From: JADGRA01 sp052143535
GTDB lineage: Bacteria > Myxococcota > Myxococcia > Myxococcales > Myxococcaceae
NCBI GenBank assembly: GCA_052143535.1
Contig: JBKQSS010000062.1
Span: 27,400 to 91,399, forward strand
Reading direction: 5' to 3'
Length of the DNA stretch: 64,000 nt
The position numbers and the translations under genes are program-made. Shown here piece by piece: positions 34,942 through 43,110 of this stretch. How positions within the stretch are numbered: position 1 is the first letter of the stretch; each line of letters opens with the position of its first letter. The notes below the pieces were generated by a model. It ran no database searches and was not told the DNA's origin. It saw nothing but the letters and a program-made list of their open reading frames with translations.

Positions 34942-35427
34942 TCAGGCACCTCTGCGTGGCCCTGCGCCCGCCTGCCGTCGGCGGCGACTGGCGAGTCCGA
35001 GCAGCGCGAGTGCGAGGAGGACGACGCCGTTTCCAATGGGGGTGGGCGGTGGGCCAGTGACGCTGACGCATCCGTAAACGGGTGGCGGGACGCTGCCGGC
35101 GCCGGGATTGTTCGGGTCGAGTCCTTGCTTGAGGTCAGAGATGTACGGACTGTTCTCCGCCTCCAGCGCCGCGAGTGCGCCGTCGAGGGAGGGAATGCTG
35201 CAGCAGACGAGGCCGACGGCGCGCATGGCTTCCCCAAAGGGAGTGGTCACGGTGCCGTAGCCAGTGACGCCGTTGGCATGGCAGATGGCACAGGCTGGAG
35301 TGTACGAGAGACCGAGCTGGCTCTGCATCTCCGCGGGGTACGTGGCCGAGGCCCGAGCAATCCCTGGCCCCAGCAGGGCGAGAAGAACGAAGAGCAACAG
35401 CGCCACCGTGGAGGAGGAGCGCCTCAT
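34942..35427 (-). CDS. exported CxxCH protein with C-terminal membrane anchor
   Basis: 161 residues. Signal peptide (STVALLLFVLLALLGPGIARA), a haem-c-type CAICH motif near residue 44, then a Pro/Gly linker and a C-terminal hydrophobic helix followed by an arginine cluster (GVVLLALALLGLASRRRR), as in MYXO-CTERM-like sorting tails. The expected cysteine sits further upstream (VYGC), so it is a variant. ATG at 35427 overlaps the upstream stop in ATGA. It is the last gene of the eight-gene redox cluster. Covalent haem attachment is inferred. Confidence 0.75.
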   Translation of the reverse strand: MRRSSSTVALLLFVLLALLGPGIARASATYPAEMQSQLGLSYTPACAICHANGVTGYGTVTTPFGEAMRAVGLVCCSIPSLDGALAALEAENSPYISDLKQGLDPNNPGAGSVPPPVYGCVSVTGPPPTPIGNGVVLLALALLGLASRRRRQAGAGPRRGA

Positions 35428-36662
35428 AGAAAGGTGTGTAGCTGGATGAGGAATGAGTAGGTATTCGTCCCGCCCGCAGTGGTTGGCTGGTAGCGGTACA
35501 GCCCGTCCAGACGGATGTCGGTGTGCGGAAGGCAAAACCAGTCGATGGTCATCCACGTCCCAATGGCGGTCCCGCTCACCCCGGCTGCGTTGAGTGTCTC
35601 CACAGCGGGGGCAAAGTGAAGCCCCTGGATGGGCTCGATGTCCACCTGCAGCCAGGTGACGCCGTTGGGTTGTGCCACGCCGCTTCCCAACGTGTTGTTG
35701 ATGTAGATGTCTCCCTCGAGCATGAAGACCACCGGCTCCACCGGCGCCCAGCGGGAGAAGGCGCCATACACCTGATGCAACGCCGGACTCGGCGAGGAGG
35801 TGGTCAAATCGGCGCGTGTCACCTCGGCGCTGACGCCTACCGTGGCTCGCTCGGCCACCGGTACCTCGACCAGCCCACTGAAGCCCCGCTGTCGGTAAGC
35901 GTCTGGGCTGACGTTGAGGTTTCCAAGGATCGCGAGCACTTCAGTTCGCACGTGACTATTGTCGAAGGCCACCGAGAATCCAGTCTGCTGGGAGTAGTTG
36001 ATGTCGGTCTGGGTGTTGTTGCGCACCCACGCGGTGTGCTCGACGTTGCGCAGCCCGAAAGGCAAATTCATTCGCCCCAGCCGGATGAGGAGGCTGTCGT
36101 CGAGCTGCAACCCGACCCAGTAGTCCCGAGCGAGCAACTGCTCATTGTCGGCTTGGTTGGCGATGACCACGGCCGGGTCGGTAAAGGGCGTGGTACCCCA
36201 ACCGAGCGAGCCAGCAGCCCGAAAAATGCCGAATTTAATCTCCGCACGTGCGTCGAGCAGCATCATCAGGAACTGCTGGTTGCTCTCCGTCATGCTGGGG
36301 GCGGTGAGCGTGGGCGGCGTAATCTCGGTCACCCAGAATTCGGCCCCTCGGAATGTCACCTGCGCCAGTAGCCAATCCGGCAGGGGAACGACGCCGAAAG
36401 CGAAGCCTGCGTAGGACGGCGCCTCGTCGCCCTTGATGGGATTGCCGTAGTTCATCTGCATCAACAGGACATTCTGGGCACGCCCGTAGTCAGTGAGCAG
36501 ACCGGCACCGGACGGGTCGACATGGCACACCGCGCACCCCGTGTAGTCATGTCGAATCATCCAGGGGTAGGCCTGCGCCGAGGTTGGGCAGAGACACAGT
36601 CCGGCTGAGACCAGCCCGGCCAGTACCGCTCTCGCTGCCGTTCCCCATCCCCGCGTGGCCAT
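35424..36662 (-). CDS. outer-membrane porin-like protein with N-terminal CxxCH motif
   Basis: 412 residues. Signal to about residue 31 (TSAQA), then YPWMIRHDYTGCAVCHVDPSGAG with a CAVCH haem-binding motif near 43-47. The remaining 350 residues are beta strands with many aromatics and end in SFLIQLHTFL, typical of an outer-membrane barrel. Haem and barrel in one chain recalls porin-cytochrome conduits. It is coupled by ATGA to the CxxCH protein downstream and follows the YceI gene by 11 bases. Confidence 0.8.
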   Translation of the reverse strand: MATRGWGTAARAVLAGLVSAGLCLCPTSAQAYPWMIRHDYTGCAVCHVDPSGAGLLTDYGRAQNVLLMQMNYGNPIKGDEAPSYAGFAFGVVPLPDWLLAQVTFRGAEFWVTEITPPTLTAPSMTESNQQFLMMLLDARAEIKFGIFRAAGSLGWGTTPFTDPAVVIANQADNEQLLARDYWVGLQLDDSLLIRLGRMNLPFGLRNVEHTAWVRNNTQTDINYSQQTGFSVAFDNSHVRTEVLAILGNLNVSPDAYRQRGFSGLVEVPVAERATVGVSAEVTRADLTTSSPSPALHQVYGAFSRWAPVEPVVFMLEGDIYINNTLGSGVAQPNGVTWLQVDIEPIQGLHFAPAVETLNAAGVSGTAIGTWMTIDWFCLPHTDIRLDGLYRYQPTTAGGTNTYSFLIQLHTFL

Positions 36663-36673
36663 CGTTTGTTGGC

Positions 36674-37219
36674 TTAGGTGTCGACCATCCGGAAGGCGAC
36701 CTGGATGTCCACGGGCGGCCTGACGGTGACGCCGAGGTAACTGGGCGTCGGGATGTCGTAGTCATTCATATTGATGTGGACGTCGCCCTGGACGTCGTAG
36801 GTGTTCCCCGAGCGCGATGCCTTGTAATGGAAGCTGACGGGCCGGGCCGTTCCGTGAATGGAGAGGGTGCCCGCTGCCGTCGCATCCACGCTGGTGCCAT
36901 CCGTGGGCAGCGAGAGGCCCGCGCGCGGCACCGCCAACTCGGCGGTGGGGAATTTGTCGGACTCGAGATACTTTTCGCGCATATGGCTGTCCCTCACGCC
37001 GATGCCGGTGGTGAGGCTCGCCACCGGGACGGTGACCAAGAGCGTGTCGCCCTTGTCCGCGATTGTCAGCTCATGGCCCGTGCCCTCGAAGTGCAAGCCA
37101 CCCGGGCCGATGCAAGAGAACGTCACCTTGGCCTGCTTGGCCTGAAGGCCGGCGAGGACAAGGCCGGGAGTGGCGCACGCCAGCGCCAGCAACCCCCAAG
37201 AGAGACGCCGCATGCGCAT
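36674..37219 (-). CDS. YceI family periplasmic protein
   Basis: 181 residues with signal peptide to about residue 23. The family core is clear: KAKVTFSCIGPGGLHFEGTG-like start of the barrel, RDSHMREKYLESDKFPTAEL near residue 77 and the C-terminal GVTVRPPVDIQVAFRMV. YceI proteins are lipocalin-like carriers of isoprenoids or quinones. In this redox cluster it could carry an electron carrier or lipid. A 160-base gap before it may hold an extra promoter. Confidence 0.92.
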   Translation of the reverse strand: MRMRRLSWGLLALACATPGLVLAGLQAKQAKVTFSCIGPGGLHFEGTGHELTIADKGDTLLVTVPVASLTTGIGVRDSHMREKYLESDKFPTAELAVPRAGLSLPTDGTSVDATAAGTLSIHGTARPVSFHYKASRSGNTYDVQGDVHINMNDYDIPTPSYLGVTVRPPVDIQVAFRMVDT

Positions 37220-37379
37220 CAGACCGAGCCCAGCAGAGGTGAAGGGAGTCGTGACGGTTGATGTCTCTTAGCGGAGTGGCGGGCGAGCCGCACTCGGTTT
37301 GGCACCGCGCCACAAGGTGCGTCTTCCACTCGTTCCCCGGCGACGGCCCGCCACACCGGCTGGAGTGTGCCTGCCACCA

Positions 37380-37742
37380 TTAATTGTCCGGTGCCCCACA
37401 GACCAGCCAGCCGAAGAGTTGTTCTCTCTGCGTCGCAGTCAGCGGGGGGTAGCCGGCCGGAGGCATGAAGCACTCATACGCTTGGTTCAGGACGGCGGAG
37501 CGTTGGCTGTAGACCTCCTCGTAAGTGTTGAGGGGGATGTCGGCGCCGTTGTTTCCGCTGTCGGGGGTGTGGCAACCGACGACGCATGTCTGGTTGATGA
37601 TGCCGCTCACCGAGGTTGAGTAGCTTGGGATGGGGGTCGGACATGACGCGGGAAGGTCGTTCAGGCACTGAGCAGGGCTACCGCAAGCGTCTGCCGCGAG
37701 AGTGGCCAACGCAGAGACGGCGAGCGAGCAGAGCACGCGCAT
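37380..37742 (-). CDS. small exported cytochrome-like protein (CxxxCH)
   Basis: 120 residues. Signal peptide MRVLCSLAVSALATLAADAC, possibly a lipoprotein (ADAC). GIINQTCVVGCHTPDSGNNGADIPL near residues 50-70 has a C-x3-CH haem-binding pattern. ECFMPPAGYPPLTATQREQLFGWLVCGAP supplies the methionine and the typical end of small cytochromes of surface proteins (MPP...L). Two bases after the redoxin stop. Haem binding is inferred from the motif. Confidence 0.75.
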   Translation of the reverse strand: MRVLCSLAVSALATLAADACGSPAQCLNDLPASCPTPIPSYSTSVSGIINQTCVVGCHTPDSGNNGADIPLNTYEEVYSQRSAVLNQAYECFMPPAGYPPLTATQREQLFGWLVCGAPDN

Positions 37743-37744
37743 GT

Positions 37745-38320
37745 TCAGGAGAACCTTAGGTAGCAGCCGAGGCTTTTCGTCTCGGTGAAGTCGGGGGCCT
37801 TGCCCGCCAGTAGGGCCGAGAGAGCCTCCTTCAAGTAGAAGCGGCCCAATGGGTTCGGCTGCCGCTTCTCGCTGTCGATGCCGCCGTGGTAGCGGACATT
37901 GCCCGCGGAGTCGACCACCAAGGTGGTGGTGGCGAACCGCACTCCAAAGGTTTGGGCGAGGCGGCCCCCCGGGTCGGCGAGAATGGGGAAGGGGTATTGA
38001 CGCCGCTGCGCTTCAGTCCGATCGCGCTCCAGTGCATCGCCGACCTCTGAATCGACGAGGAAGAATTGAACGTCCTTCGCCTCGTAGTCCCGTGCCAGCT
38101 GCGTCAGCCGCTCGTCATGGGCGGTCAAACACTGACAGTGCGCAGAGAAGAAGACGAAGACGGTGTAGCGCGCATCGCTGACTACCTTCCGCAGCGAATA
38201 GCTCTGGCCGTTCGTCGCGGCGAGGGTCAAGTCAGGGAGCACGGACTCCTCGGCGGCCGAGACCGGGGTGGCAGAGGCAACGAGGGTCAGGCCAACCAGC
38301 ACGAAGCGCGGGATGTTCAT
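37745..38320 (-). CDS. exported redoxin/peroxiredoxin-like thioredoxin-fold protein
   Basis: 191 residues. Signal peptide to about residue 22 (VSAA). The thioredoxin fold has FVFFSAHCQCLTAHDERL near 58-75 with a C-x-C pair, FFLVDSEVG, PFPILADPGGRLAQTFGVRFATTTLVVDSAGNVRYHGGID, as in AhpC/TSA or TlpA-like proteins. The Cys pair is CQC instead of CxxC, an unusual active site. ATG at 38320 overlaps the barrel gene's stop (ATGA). A thiol or haem-maturation role in the cluster is plausible. Confidence 0.85.
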   Translation of the reverse strand: MNIPRFVLVGLTLVASATPVSAAEESVLPDLTLAATNGQSYSLRKVVSDARYTVFVFFSAHCQCLTAHDERLTQLARDYEAKDVQFFLVDSEVGDALERDRTEAQRRQYPFPILADPGGRLAQTFGVRFATTTLVVDSAGNVRYHGGIDSEKRQPNPLGRFYLKEALSALLAGKAPDFTETKSLGCYLRFS

Positions 38321-39234
38321 GTCCAAGTCCTCAGGATGCTGAGTTGGAATCCAAGGCCGGCCGTCTGGTTCTTGCCGAGCCCCGGAATGGGGGGGTTGTA
38401 GTTGAGCCCACCCTGCAGGCGCCAGGACTCGCCGAGGGGCAGCGACCCAGAAACCCCCAGTGTGGGCAGCGCTCGGCCGCTGTCCGGCGCTTTCTGGCCG
38501 TTGATGACGGCATCGAGTTCGGCGACGTAGCCGAACGACAGAGCGACGCTTGCGTCGTTTTCGAAAGCGTAACCGACGCCGGCGAGCCCCTGAAACTGAA
38601 CTCCCAGCGTCTCGTCCACGCCGCGAACGGACCGAGGTGTACGCCATCCCACCAGCCCTGTGAGGTTGAGCAGGAAGTGTCCGTAGCTCTGCTCCAGCGC
38701 GACGCCGCCCGTCAGCTGAAACGCCCCAATTCCGGTCGCGTCGGTCGCCAGGAGATTGGACGCGAACTCAGGGGCGCGCCCGGTGGGAAATGTGACCCCG
38801 ACCAGGACGGCGATGCCGGGCAACACCGAAAATTCTCCGGCGTGGGTGAAGTCATAGCGGCCGGCGAGGTTGATGTCGCCAATGCCCCCACCCCACTCCG
38901 AGATGCCGGGTGCCTCGCGCCAGGTCTTGAGGAAGGGGATGAGCAGCGTGACCTGACCGTCCGTAAAGACGCGAAGCGTCCCAACCATGTCCAACTCGGC
39001 GTCGAACTCGCCCGTACCCGCAGGCTCGATGAAATAATTCCCCTGGCCGTCCCAGCCACCAAGGATGCCGGTGCCTTTGAGAATGATGCCCACCGCCGCG
39101 TCCTCGTGAATCCCGAGGCGCGCTGGGGTGAGGGCCGAGGAGCCGGCGCAACAAGCCTGCGCGAGCGCCTGGCCAGGTAAGACGAGCACGGCGAGCATCA
39201 AGACACTACTGAACCATGAGGTCGGGCGCGGCAC
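38317..39234 (-). CDS. outer-membrane beta-barrel, MetA/phenol-transporter-like
   Basis: About 305 residues from GTG at 39234, which gives a good signal peptide (SSVLMLAVLVLPGQALAQA). The mature protein has GGGIGDINLAGRYDF, VLPGIAVLVGVTFPTGRAPEF and repeated amphipathic strands, as in the MetA-pathway outer-membrane transporter family. The upstream ATG at 39300 would overlap the previous gene by 95 bases and add a poor N-terminus. Even the GTG overlaps it by 29 bases. ATG at 39198 is the third option. Confidence 0.75.
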   Translation of the reverse strand: MPRPTSWFSSVLMLAVLVLPGQALAQACCAGSSALTPARLGIHEDAAVGIILKGTGILGGWDGQGNYFIEPAGTGEFDAELDMVGTLRVFTDGQVTLLIPFLKTWREAPGISEWGGGIGDINLAGRYDFTHAGEFSVLPGIAVLVGVTFPTGRAPEFASNLLATDATGIGAFQLTGGVALEQSYGHFLLNLTGLVGWRTPRSVRGVDETLGVQFQGLAGVGYAFENDASVALSFGYVAELDAVINGQKAPDSGRALPTLGVSGSLPLGESWRLQGGLNYNPPIPGLGKNQTAGLGFQLSILRTWT

Positions 39235-39640
39235 TGTCGGTCGCACCTCCGGTAATGGCGGTGCGCAGCTGCCATTGTCCAGGCATGAAGAGGTAGACAT
39301 TGGTCAAGTTGTAGACCCCACCTCCTGCAGCGCTCACCGACGGCACCACCGACGTGCCGTGCCCCATCGCTGGCATCCACGGCACGATGGCCAGCGAAAG
39401 ACCATCAACTAGCTGGGACGAGGCCACGTCCGTGATGACGTAGCGCACCGCGACGTCGCCATCGGTCGGTGGCTGCGGATTCGTGAAGACCGCCAGTTGG
39501 AGAGCTCCCGAGGCACTGGTGACGGTGACCAGGGGCGTGCTGCCGAAACCTTGCTGGATGCTTGCACTTGAGCCACATGCGACCGCGAGGCCGCTGGCGA
39601 AAACCAATGAGAGGCTACGAAAGAAGCGGTTGGCAACCAT
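39206..39640 (-). CDS. YtkA/FixH-like lipoprotein
   Basis: 144 residues. Signal ends in LAVAC (Cys22). The mature Ig-like domain has LAVFTNPQPPTDGDVAVRYVI and IVPWMPAMGHGTSVVPSV near residue 90, the M-x2-M-x-H signature of YtkA-like and FixH domains, which has copper-ligand character. LFMPGQWQLRTAI closes the fold. It is the second gene of the minus-strand cluster, 9 bases after the first. Confidence 0.8.
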   Translation of the reverse strand: MVANRFFRSLSLVFASGLAVACGSSASIQQGFGSTPLVTVTSASGALQLAVFTNPQPPTDGDVAVRYVITDVASSQLVDGLSLAIVPWMPAMGHGTSVVPSVSAAGGGVYNLTNVYLFMPGQWQLRTAITGGATDSAAPDLMVQ

Positions 39641-39649
39641 GGCAAGGCC

Positions 39650-40324
39650 TCAGGGGACTTGGAGATAGAACGCGGCGTGCCCGTGGTCGGCCTGGGGAAC
39701 GTCGTCAGCACAGGTCTCGAAGAAGTGAAAGCGTGTCGTCCAGTAGCCCGCATCCGCGCTGCCGGGTGCATCGAATTGTATGGGCCCGATGGTGTACGTG
39801 CCTGGCGGGTTTTCGACGGTCGACTGCCCACTGGGCGGCGCTGGGTGGGTTGATGTGCATGGAGCATTCGTGGGCGAGGGGCCGTCGCAAAGGTACACTT
39901 CGGCGAGTGCATTCGCTCCGGTAACCGGTCCCCCATCGACGCGGCTGGTGGCCGTCACGACGAAGGTCACGTTGGTGTTCTCGTAGATTGGAGTCACGGT
40001 GGCACTGACGTTGTACTTGCAATCATCGTCTGCCGCCTGAGAGCCGTAATTTGTATTGCCATATTCCGGTGCGGGTGGCGCATTTGGAGGCAAGTTACAG
40101 ATGCCGACCTCCTGGACGAAGTTCCCTTCCTCGTCGATGTACTGCCCTGCGTCCGAGAGGACGGGCCCATTTCCGGCGTCGAGGTACACTGCTGCGACGC
40201 AATGCTCGTTGTTGGGTCCGCTGACGAATCCACCAGCAGGACCCGAAGGCGATGAACTGCTGGAGCAGGCCACGAGGTTGATGCTCGCAAGAAGCAGCAG
40301 GCAACCGGTCACGCGCTCGGTCAT
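39650..40324 (-). CDS. lipoprotein, first gene of the redox cluster
   Basis: 224 residues. Signal LLLLASINLVAC (Cys20) then a Ser/Gly linker. The mature domain reads NVSATVTPIYENTNVTFVVTATSR and GTYTIGPIQFDAPGSADAGYW, then FHFFETCADDVPQADHGHAAFYLQVP, similar in order to an Ig-like YtkA-type fold with a His-rich HGH near the C-terminus that could bind metal. I do not recognise the family with certainty. It starts the eight-gene run 40324 to 34942. Confidence 0.65.
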   Translation of the reverse strand: MTERVTGCLLLLASINLVACSSSSSPSGPAGGFVSGPNNEHCVAAVYLDAGNGPVLSDAGQYIDEEGNFVQEVGICNLPPNAPPAPEYGNTNYGSQAADDDCKYNVSATVTPIYENTNVTFVVTATSRVDGGPVTGANALAEVYLCDGPSPTNAPCTSTHPAPPSGQSTVENPPGTYTIGPIQFDAPGSADAGYWTTRFHFFETCADDVPQADHGHAAFYLQVP

Positions 40325-40600
40325 GGGCGCGACTCATAGCTCTGGGCTCACTGGCCGGCACTGCGTCCAGTTGTCGCACCTGCGGAGTCAGGCCCCGTCT
40401 CCGGCCCTGGGGCTGAGACTTCGAGTTTTCCCCCCCACCTCGACTGCTCGCAAACCCGAGGCCTTGGCCGGGGACGAGATTGCTGCCGCAGTTCTCGCCC
40501 AAGCGCGCTTTTTTCTCCTGAAGCGCGTGGCCCTGGGCATCAGCCCCTGGCCCTTAGGTGGCGCTAGCCAGTAGTGATAACAAGAACTTAGAGTCTGATT

Positions 40601-40674
40601 GGCCCCGTAGCTCAACTGGATAGAGCATCGGCCTTCTAAGCCGACGGTTGCGTGTTCGAGTCACGCCGGGGTCG
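40601..40674 (+). tRNA. tRNA-Arg (anticodon TCT)
   Basis: Acceptor GGCCCCG (40601-40607) pairs with CGGGGTC (40667-40673) with one G-T pair. Anticodon stem TCGGC/GCCGA around CTTCTAA, anticodon TCT. T-arm GCGTG-TTCGAGT-CACGC. Encoded CCA is absent. Upstream 40325-40600 holds no gene. Confidence 0.95.
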
Positions 40675-40725
40675 CTCCTGGGAGCGGTGCAAGGAAAGCG
40701 GGCCCTCGGCCCACGCCCAGGCAGC

Positions 40726-41433
40726 TCAGCCCACCGACACCCCCAGCAAGCGGCCGATGGCAGCGGTGACTGCCATGGCCAGGCCTCCACCGACCATCAC
40801 GCGCAATGCGCCCCGCGCGAGCGGTGCCCCACCGAGGTGGCTCCCGAAAGCTCCCAAAACCCCCAGGCTGGCCAGCGATGAAGCAGCGATGGCGGGGATG
40901 CGCCAGGCCGGGGGTGCGATGAGCATGGCGAAAATGGGGACCAGCGCGAAGGTTGCAAAGCTGAGCGCCGAAATCCAAGCGGCCTGCAGCGGGCGGGCCA
41001 GGGCCGCCCGGTCGATTCCCAGCTCGTCCTTGAGGTGCGCTTCGAGCCGGTCGTGAGCGCTGAGCTGCTCGGCGACCTTCATCGCGAGGTCCTTGTCCAG
41101 TCCGCGCCGCAGGTAGATGTGAGCCAGCTCCTGAAGCTCGGCACGGGGTCGCACCGCGAGCTCGATTTTCTCAATCTCAATGTCGGCTTCCTCGGCGTCG
41201 CGCTGCGAGCTGACCGAGACGTACTCTCCGGCTGCCATCGACATCGCGCCCGCCACCAGGCCCGCGGCGCCGGCAACCAGGATGGCCTCCTTCGAGGCAG
41301 AGGCGGCCGCCACGCCAATCATCAAGCTCGACGTCGAGACCAGTCCGTCATCCGACCCAAGCACCGCGGCGCGAAGCCAGCCGGCCCGGCCACTTCGGTG
41401 CACCTCGGGTTCTCGTTCCTTTGGTCGGGTCAT
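40726..41433 (-). CDS. VIT1/CCC1 family iron/manganese transporter
   Basis: 235 residues. LGSDDGLVSTSSLMIGVAAA near residue 25 and AGLVAGAMSMAAGEYVSVSSQRDAEEADI near 58 are the family's first two helices with the metal-binding acidic and methionine residues. A cytoplasmic helical region rich in Glu follows, then three more membrane segments (LSFATFALVPIFAMLIAPPA and others). Members export Fe2+/Mn2+ from the cytosol. It is the last gene of the stress run that begins with rpoH. Confidence 0.9.
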   Translation of the reverse strand: MTRPKEREPEVHRSGRAGWLRAAVLGSDDGLVSTSSLMIGVAAASASKEAILVAGAAGLVAGAMSMAAGEYVSVSSQRDAEEADIEIEKIELAVRPRAELQELAHIYLRRGLDKDLAMKVAEQLSAHDRLEAHLKDELGIDRAALARPLQAAWISALSFATFALVPIFAMLIAPPAWRIPAIAASSLASLGVLGAFGSHLGGAPLARGALRVMVGGGLAMAVTAAIGRLLGVSVG

Positions 41434-41540
41434 CGAACGCGAACCACCCGACAGCAGGGGGTCCGCGCGGCGGGGACTCTAACTGACTCGAAAGGCGACT
41501 TGCCCAGGGAATAAGGCGCCACCGCTGGGGGGAGCAATCC

Positions 41541-41858
41541 CTAGGGTCGGCTCGCTGCGCCGGGGACGACTCCCAACCCCTCGCCCTCGGCGCGTTGCTC
41601 GTCCTTGGTCCTGGCCTGCGGGGGGACGGCCTCGCTGCTCGACGTGACCGGCGGGAGGCCCGCCAACCACGCGTCGACCTGCTCCTCGGCGCCGCTCTGT
41701 TCGAGGGCGTAGTACCGCTTCACCAGTCGAACCAGCGACGCTCTATCTCCACAGAGGCGCTTCACCTCGTCCGCCGGGAGTCGGGACCAGTAGGCCGCGA
41801 CTCTCGGACGAAGTGTCTCCCAGCGCGCTTCCACCTGATGCCAATTGAGCGATTCCAT
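41541..41858 (-). CDS. CsbD-like stress protein, diverged
   Basis: 105 residues. The first 65 match CsbD in pattern: LNWHQVEARWETLRPRV, then ASLVRLVKRYYALEQSGAEEQVDAWL (compare the second csbD at 48461). A disordered Ser/Pro tail follows. CsbD proteins are general-stress, sigma-B-type induced small helical proteins of unknown action. It lies between the DUF1328 gene and the VIT gene. Confidence 0.8.
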   Translation of the reverse strand: MESLNWHQVEARWETLRPRVAAYWSRLPADEVKRLCGDRASLVRLVKRYYALEQSGAEEQVDAWLAGLPPVTSSSEAVPPQARTKDEQRAEGEGLGVVPGAASRP

Positions 41859-41871
41859 GCCCTGTACAGAT

Positions 41872-41910
41872 GGGCACCCAGGGGTCGATTGGCAACCCCC
41901 TGGGGTGCCC
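41872..41910 (-). terminator. long imperfect hairpin between DUF1328 and CsbD-like genes
   Basis: GGGCACCCAGGGG (41872-41884) pairs with CCCCTGGGGTGCCC (41897-41910) with one bulged base. It lies after the DUF1328 stop and before the CsbD-like start. No T-run follows, so it may be an attenuator or processing site rather than a full terminator. Confidence 0.45.
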
Positions 41911-41929
41911 GACGCGTGGCCCGCGAGCG

Positions 41930-42091
41930 TCAGGTTGGGCGTCGACCGAGCACCAGGGAGACGACCGCAAAAATGAGAAACACGAAGAAGAGAATCTTCG
42001 CAACGCCGGCGGCGCTGGCGGCGATGCCCGCGAAGCCGAAAACGGCGGCAACCAACGCGATGACAAAGAAGACTGCTGCCCAGTAAAGCAT
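41930..42091 (-). CDS. DUF1328 family small membrane protein, 53 residues
   Basis: The product MLYWAAVFFVIALVAAVFGF continues with AASAAGVAKILFFVFLIFAVVSLVLG and ends RRPT. It has two membrane helices. The YtjA/DUF1328 family shows LxWAxxFFVIAxIAAxFGFxG. ATG at 42091 with GGAGG 6 bases upstream. It lies 36 bases after rpoH on the same strand, so it is probably in the same transcript. Role unknown; often found with stress genes. Confidence 0.85.
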   Translation of the reverse strand: MLYWAAVFFVIALVAAVFGFAGIAASAAGVAKILFFVFLIFAVVSLVLGRRPT

Positions 42092-42127
42092 GGGATGCCT
42101 CCAGAACTGCGGGTTGGACTGTGCTTG

Positions 42128-43018
42128 CTAGGAGGCGTACTCCGCAGAGACGAGCGGGGTGAGCACGGCGCGTAGCTTCGCCTGTGCCCGTAGCTCGAGT
42201 TGCCTCGCGCGCTCGCGTGAGAAGCCGAAGTGAGCTGCGAGTGAAGCGAGTGTCGGTGGGTCATCGTGGAGCAAACGCCGCTCCGCAATGAAGCGCTCAC
42301 GCGGGTCGAGCACCCTCAAGGCACGGTCGACCGCTCGTCGAACCTGGGCGACCCACTCGCTTTCAGCGGCCAGCTCGTCCGGACGTGGGGAGTCCGAGGC
42401 CAAGCCCGCACCGCGAGGCGTCGATGAGCTCTCGGTAGCAGGCGCATCCAGCGAGATGTCTCGAGACGCCATCCTCTGCCGAGTTTCCGCGAGCTCTGCT
42501 GGGTCAACCTGCAGAAGCCTGGCCAAAGCGAGTGTCTGCGCTTCACCGTCACCTTCCTGGACTTTCGCCTCGCGCATCGCCTTGCCGAGCCCGAAAAACA
42601 CCCGACGCTGTGCCTGGGTAGTACCCACCTTCACCAGGGACCAGTTACGCAAAACGTAGCTCTGCAGTTGGGCGCGAATCCACCAGACCGCAAAGGAAAT
42701 GAGGCGAATCCCGCGTTCCGGGTCGAATCGCTCGACGCCCTTCATCAGCCCCAAAGACGCCTCTTGGATGAGGTCGCTCATGGGGAGTCCCGGAGAGCGA
42801 TACGAGCGCGCGACTTTGATGGCAAAGCGAAGGTTGGATGCGACGAGCGTCTGGCCAGCCTTTTGGTCGCCGGCGCGGTAACGCCGGCCGAGTTCGCGCT
42901 CCTCCTCGACGCTGAGGACCCGATGGCGGCCTACTTCAGCAAAATAGCGGCGGAGGATGCGCTCCTCAGCCCTCGACGACTCGGCTGCCTCGGACTGCTT
43001 GTCTGCCAGCGTCTGCAT
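42128..43018 (-). CDS. rpoH: RNA polymerase sigma factor, RpoH (sigma-32) type
   Basis: 296 residues. Region 2 has NLRFAIKVARSYRSPGLPMSDLIQEASLGLMKGVERFDPERGIRLISFAVWWIRA (about 62-115). RRVFFGLGK near residue 140 matches the RpoH box. Region 4 has RERFIAERRLLHDDPPTLASLAAHFGFSRERARQLE. A helical insert between 180 and 215 is Ser/Pro-rich. It directs heat-shock or other stress transcription; which stress is not seen. A sigma-54-type promoter sits at 43054-43069. It heads a minus-strand run of DUF1328, CsbD and VIT genes. Confidence 0.9.
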   Translation of the reverse strand: MQTLADKQSEAAESSRAEERILRRYFAEVGRHRVLSVEEERELGRRYRAGDQKAGQTLVASNLRFAIKVARSYRSPGLPMSDLIQEASLGLMKGVERFDPERGIRLISFAVWWIRAQLQSYVLRNWSLVKVGTTQAQRRVFFGLGKAMREAKVQEGDGEAQTLALARLLQVDPAELAETRQRMASRDISLDAPATESSSTPRGAGLASDSPRPDELAAESEWVAQVRRAVDRALRVLDPRERFIAERRLLHDDPPTLASLAAHFGFSRERARQLELRAQAKLRAVLTPLVSAEYAS

Positions 43019-43053
43019 GGTTGCTCCTCCTGTCGCGGTCGCGGGGAAGCGTT

Positions 43054-43069
43054 TGCCAAATGCGTGCCG
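43054..43069 (-). promoter_or_regulatory. sigma-54-type promoter for rpoH
   Basis: Minus strand CGGCACGCATTTGGCA. It has the GG-N10-GC core and matches the -24 element GGCACG fully and the -12 element TTGCA except one base. The -12 edge is about 36 bases from the rpoH ATG. Confidence 0.55.
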
Positions 43070-43110
43070 GTGCTAAGTCTTTGAGTCGAGGCTTCCCGTG
43101 CCTAAGGAGT

